A DNA stretch of 9,176 bases, from NCBI GenBank assembly GCA_041490205.1, contig JBGPSQ010000110.1, positions 1-9,176 of the forward strand. The letters are read 5' to 3'. A program made the position numbers and the translations under genes. Position 1 is the first letter of the stretch, and each line of letters begins with the position of its first letter. A model generated the notes under the pieces. It ran no database searches, had not been told where the DNA came from, and was given only the letters and a program-made list of their open reading frames with translations. This stretch comes from DATDDB01 sp041490205. Lineage in GTDB: Bacteria > Pseudomonadota > Gammaproteobacteria > Burkholderiales > Gallionellaceae. Shown in pieces: positions 6,832 to 9,176 of this stretch.

Positions 6832-6857
6832 CAGGCTATGCAAGCGGCAGGCTATGC
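6832..6857. repeat. Two tandem copies of CAGGCTATGC
   Basis: CAGGCTATGC occurs at 6832-6841 and 6848-6857, a 16-base period, with a partial third match (CCGGCTATCC) at 6820-6829. It lies 58 bases upstream of the lux-box-like palindrome. The repeats could be regulator half-sites or chance. Confidence 0.5.
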
Positions 6858-6914
6858 TGACCGGCAATGTAGCTCTTCGCCATTGCAATATTTAGGGGAA
6901 AGCCTGAGAAATAC

Positions 6915-6934
6915 ACCTATCAGTTCTGATAGGT
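6915..6934. promoter_or_regulatory. Putative lux/las box (LuxR-family operator)
   Basis: ACCTATCAGTTCTGATAGGT is a perfect 9-bp inverted repeat around a central TT, extended by one more pair on each side (C6914 with G6935). It fits the general lux-box pattern NNCT-N12-AGNN. It is close to the P. aeruginosa lasB operator as I remember it (ACCTGCCAGTTCTGGCAGGT), differing only by two symmetric bases per half. No luxR or luxI gene is in the window, so the regulator is unknown. As RNA it would also form a stem, but there is no T run, so a terminator is unlikely. Confidence 0.65.
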
Positions 6935-6955
6935 GCGCCCTGATTGAATCGAGAG

Positions 6956-6961
6956 TAGCAT
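6956..6961 (+). promoter_or_regulatory. Possible -10 element downstream of the lux-box-like site
   Basis: TAGCAT matches 4 of 6 bases of TATAAT. Transcription would begin near 6968, placing the centre of the palindrome (6924.5) about 43 bases upstream. That is the position expected for a class-II LuxR-activated promoter, in which the box overlaps the -35 region. The match alone is weak. Confidence 0.35.
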
Positions 6962-7038
6962 CGGCAGATGTCGATGCGAAACTACGAAAGATCGCTCCAT
7001 AGTCCTGCATGCAGACGAATTCATGAAGGAGAAAAATC

Positions 7039-7458
7039 ATGCCGAAATACCAGAAGGAAGTTCAGAAGCTGAGGAATCCCGAAAACATCAAGGAGGCGGT
7101 TTACGCCAGCAGCCCCTATGTGTTGAGAAAAGCCTTCCTTGCGGATCCCACGGTGCAGAAGCTTGTGCAAGCGGGTCCCGCCGCCGTTGCCGACATCAAG
7201 CAGGAATTCGCGGCGGGAGCCGACAAGCTCTCTGATATTACCCTTGCCTGTTTGGCCCATATCCTGTCGCAAGTCGCGCCCGCCGAGGGGGCGGCGCTGC
7301 TGGCGCCGGTGCTGCGCAAAACGATGGACAAGGGAGGGCCATTCTTCAAGCACTTCGCGACCCACCTTCTGCGACAGGAAGTGCGGCTGCCCGTACGGCC
7401 GCTGGAGATGGTGTACCGGCGCGAGGAGATGCAAGAGGTTTTGGGCCGCTACCACTAG
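7039..7458 (+). CDS. Uncharacterised small helical protein, first gene of the cassette
   Basis: This encodes 139 residues I do not recognise. There is no signal peptide or membrane helix, so it is probably cytoplasmic. The sequence looks almost wholly alpha-helical. The stretch VQAGPAAVADIKQEF ... LACLAHILSQVAPAEGAALLAPVLRKTM ... HFATHLLRQEV (about 42-115) has the alternating leucine/alanine pattern and a GPAA-type turn seen in HEAT-like repeats, a tentative fold guess. The ATG start is firm: AAGGAG (7026-7031) lies 7 bases upstream. An overlapping ATG at 7023 in another frame is rejected. The downstream peptidase-like gene begins 14 bases after its stop with its own strong ribosome binding site, so the two are almost certainly co-transcribed, possibly from the promoter with the lux-box-like site. 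It may be a chaperone, adaptor or immunity protein for its neighbour, which is inference from linkage only. Confidence 0.8.
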   Translation: MPKYQKEVQKLRNPENIKEAVYASSPYVLRKAFLADPTVQKLVQAGPAAVADIKQEFAAGADKLSDITLACLAHILSQVAPAEGAALLAPVLRKTMDKGGPFFKHFATHLLRQEVRLPVRPLEMVYRREEMQEVLGRYH

Positions 7459-7472
7459 CACAGGAGAAGATC

Positions 7473-8861
7473 ATGACTATCACGACTGCAACGGGTGTAC
7501 CGGTCAGCTACGGCATTTATGGTACGACAGTGACCAACGACAGCGATCCGCGCACCTGCAGCTACACGCATTTTGACCTTTCGTCGGAGCAGCTTGGGCG
7601 GACGCGACGCTACAATTGCTGGGGTTTCACCTTTCTGCCGCGGCGCTACTGGATAGACAGCGACACCGATGTGGACAATATCATCCGGGACAACTGTGTG
7701 CCGGTGGTGCCGGGAGATGTCCGCCCCGGCGACGTAATACGCTACCGTGACGATTCCAACATCACCACCCATACCGGCAGGGTTTGGGAGGCAGATGGCG
7801 CCGGTAATGCGACCCTGATCAGGAGCAAATGGGGTGGATGGGCTGAATATCTGCATCTCCCCCCGGACGTGCCCTCGATCTACGGCACGCATCGAGCTTT
7901 CTTCCGCCAGGTGTTGCCGCTGCGCGGCATTGCCGATCTCTGGATCAAGGATTCGCCCGCCGACAACGGTGAACAGTGCTCTCAGGCTCCATGGTGGACC
8001 AGCCCGGACATTTTGGTTGACGTGCCGCCCTACGACGGAGCGCCTGACATGAATCCGGTGTTCGGCCAGGCCAACCGCGTGTGGACTCGAATCTCGAATC
8101 GTGGCGACGCGGCGGCGACGAACGTCTATGTCCGCTATTACTGGGCCGATCCGTCGGCAGGGCTGTCGGCAGGCAACTGGAACCTTATTCCGGGCACGCC
8201 CGGACATCCCAATCCCGCGGGGCCTTTCACGGTTTCCGCAAACGGCACGATGGAAGCGCCCTATGTTGAGTGGACGCCCACTGCGTCTCCAGCACACCAG
8301 TGCCTGCTGGCGGTGGCCTACATCAACGACAATCCGCAAGACAGCAGCAATCTTGATCCCCTGGTCTATCCGTTCGACGTGCCATGGGAAAATTCGGTTG
8401 GACAGCGCAACGTGCATGTCATCTCGGCGAAGGCGGGCTCCAAACATAAATTCACGATCTTTACGAGCCTGCCCTGGCTGCAGAAGGCCGCCAAGCTGGG
8501 AGAGATTCAGGTGGTCCTCGCCCACGCACCCCGTGCAGCCGTACAGGGGCAACCCGCAAAGCAGGTGGCGTTGAATGTCGGCGTGTCTATCGAGGGTGGG
8601 AAGGCAATAGCAGTAAAGGCATTGCCTGCGGCCAAGCGCCCCGGCATGCTTGATCTGCCTGACCATCGCCTGCTGGGCACGCCCATCGCAATGGGTTCAT
8701 TGCCGAAAGTCGAATTTGCGCCGAGGAAACGGCAGCGCCTCAATGTAGACATAGCCGTGCCGAAGACTGCCAGGGCAGGCTCGACCTATTATGTGCACCT
8801 CGTTCAGCGCGTCGGACAAGTGGTTACCGGCGGCTACACCGTGGCGGTCATGATTGACTAG
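7473..8861 (+). CDS. NlpC/P60-like cysteine peptidase/amidase-like protein with beta-sandwich domains
   Basis: This encodes 462 residues with three apparent parts. Residues 45-140 look like a papain-fold NlpC/P60-type domain: YNCWGF with candidate nucleophile Cys49, then RPGDVIRYRDD (84-94), then THTGRV with candidate His100. The Cys-His distance of 51 equals that remembered for E. coli MepS/Spr. The third triad residue is not obvious (candidates Asn112, Ser118 or His128). Residues about 155-305 contain MNPVFGQANRVWTRISNRGDAAATNVYVRYYW, shortened here only in concept, a CARDB-like immunoglobulin fold. Residues about 310-462 form another beta-rich segment ending in GGYTVAVMID. Such enzymes usually cut cell-wall peptides outside the cytoplasm, yet no signal peptide is seen. 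It could be exported by a specialised route, released by lysis, or act internally. AGGAGA (7462-7467) supports the start. Confidence 0.75.
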   Translation: MTITTATGVPVSYGIYGTTVTNDSDPRTCSYTHFDLSSEQLGRTRRYNCWGFTFLPRRYWIDSDTDVDNIIRDNCVPVVPGDVRPGDVIRYRDDSNITTHTGRVWEADGAGNATLIRSKWGGWAEYLHLPPDVPSIYGTHRAFFRQVLPLRGIADLWIKDSPADNGEQCSQAPWWTSPDILVDVPPYDGAPDMNPVFGQANRVWTRISNRGDAAATNVYVRYYWADPSAGLSAGNWNLIPGTPGHPNPAGPFTVSANGTMEAPYVEWTPTASPAHQCLLAVAYINDNPQDSSNLDPLVYPFDVPWENSVGQRNVHVISAKAGSKHKFTIFTSLPWLQKAAKLGEIQVVLAHAPRAAVQGQPAKQVALNVGVSIEGGKAIAVKALPAAKRPGMLDLPDHRLLGTPIAMGSLPKVEFAPRKRQRLNVDIAVPKTARAGSTYYVHLVQRVGQVVTGGYTVAVMID

Positions 8862-9176
8862 GGTGCCAGCACCTGCTGGCGCAGGCGCTCCAGCAGGCTT
8901 GCGGCGGGCATCGCCGCACCGATGTAGTAGCCCTGGGCTTGGTCGCAGCCGAGGTGGGCGAGGGCGGCCAGGATTTCTTTGCTTTCCACGCCTTCCGCGA
9001 CCACCGAAAGCTCGAGGTTGTGCGCGAGCTCGATCAGTGAGCGCACGATTTTTGCGCTGTTAGGCGCATCCAGCATGTCGCGCACGAACGACTGGTCTAT
9101 TTTCAATTCGTCGAGCGGCAGGCTGGCGAGATAGTACATGGAGGAATAGCCGGTGCCGAAATCGTCGATGGAAATC
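8858..9176 (-). CDS. EAL-domain protein (cyclic-di-GMP phosphodiesterase), C-terminal part
   Basis: This is the last 105 codons of a minus-strand gene that continues beyond the right edge. EAL domains hydrolyse cyclic-di-GMP, lowering this second messenger, which controls motility and biofilm formation. Conserved catalytic elements are visible in order: DDFGTGYSS (metal-binding Asp pair), LPLDELKIDQSFV (Lys of the KID motif), VVAEGVES (Glu) and QAQGYYIG (Gln of QGY). The visible half therefore looks catalytically intact. The EAL signature itself and any GGDEF, PAS or membrane sensor region lie outside the window. The in-frame ATG at 9139 is internal, because coding similarity continues upstream of it. 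Its TAG stop overlaps the stop of the convergent peptidase-like gene in the tetranucleotide CTAG, with no terminator between them. Confidence 0.93.
   Translation of the reverse strand, partial: ISIDDFGTGYSSMYYLASLPLDELKIDQSFVRDMLDAPNSAKIVRSLIELAHNLELSVVAEGVESKEILAALAHLGCDQAQGYYIGAAMPAASLLERLRQQVLAP

Larger units (their letters stand above)
6722..7038. other. 317-base non-coding region between ssb and the two-gene cassette
   Basis: It holds, in order, the ssb terminator (6753-6785), a tandem 10-base direct repeat (6832-6857), the lux-box-like palindrome (6915-6934), a possible -10 (6956-6961), an inferred leader of about 70 bases, and the AAGGAG ribosome binding site (7026-7031). A + strand open frame from TTG 6784 to 7002 shows no ribosome binding site or recognisable protein features, so I do not call it a gene. 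Confidence 0.7.

Noticed and set aside
6914..6935. Palindrome read as an intrinsic terminator
   Set aside because: The 2-base loop and lack of a T run on either side argue against termination; dyad symmetry fits a protein-binding site better.
6784..7002. 72-codon plus-strand open frame from TTG after the ssb terminator
   Set aside because: It starts inside the terminator T run, has no ribosome binding site and no recognisable sequence, and would run through the lux-box-like palindrome.
7455..8666. Long minus-strand open frame (403 codons) opposite the peptidase-like gene
   Set aside because: The + strand frame has a strong ribosome binding site, a co-directional upstream gene and recognisable Cys-His and beta-sandwich motifs. 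The antisense product shows no family features, so it is a GC-driven shadow.

Overview
The window is about 9.2 kb of a moderately GC-rich, gene-dense bacterial chromosome. Gene content points to a Gram-negative proteobacterium: a YajR-type transporter directly followed by ssb, a lipoprotein hydrolase, periplasmic proteins with Sec signals, and an EAL-domain protein. I lean towards Betaproteobacteria (Nitrosomonadales/Gallionellaceae-like), but that placement is inference. I see no tRNA, rRNA, CRISPR array, insertion sequence or integrase.

Left part (1-2190, + strand): the 3' end of a thiolase gene, then two genes overlapping by 8 bases. These encode a small exported chalcone-isomerase-like protein and a cytoplasmic ATP-grasp-like protein whose motif order resembles the permuted glutathionylspermidine synthase fold. 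A GC-rich hairpin follows the pair. A second, terminator-like inverted repeat lies inside the start of the ATP-grasp gene.

Middle part (2207-6790): a minus-strand gene for an exported DUF4139 protein is divergent from a + strand block. That block holds a lipoprotein alpha/beta hydrolase, a YajR-like MFS transporter and ssb, closed by a textbook intrinsic terminator. The hydrolase and yajR genes share a 115-bp ungapped direct repeat of about 77% identity. It spans the putative -10 element, the leader and the first ~21 codons. The shared segment resembles the conserved YajR N-terminus, so it was probably copied from yajR onto the hydrolase gene.

Right part (6791-9176): a 250-base non-coding stretch carries a short direct repeat and a perfect palindrome that looks like a lux/las box, the binding site of LuxR-type quorum-sensing regulators. 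A plausible -10 lies downstream at class-II spacing. It precedes two genes with strong ribosome binding sites, 14 bases apart: an unrecognised 139-residue helical protein, and a 462-residue protein with an NlpC/P60-like Cys-His domain plus beta-sandwich domains. This possibly quorum-controlled cassette is the best candidate for an undescribed system. It converges, with stop codons overlapping in CTAG, on a minus-strand EAL (cyclic-di-GMP phosphodiesterase) gene that runs off the right edge.
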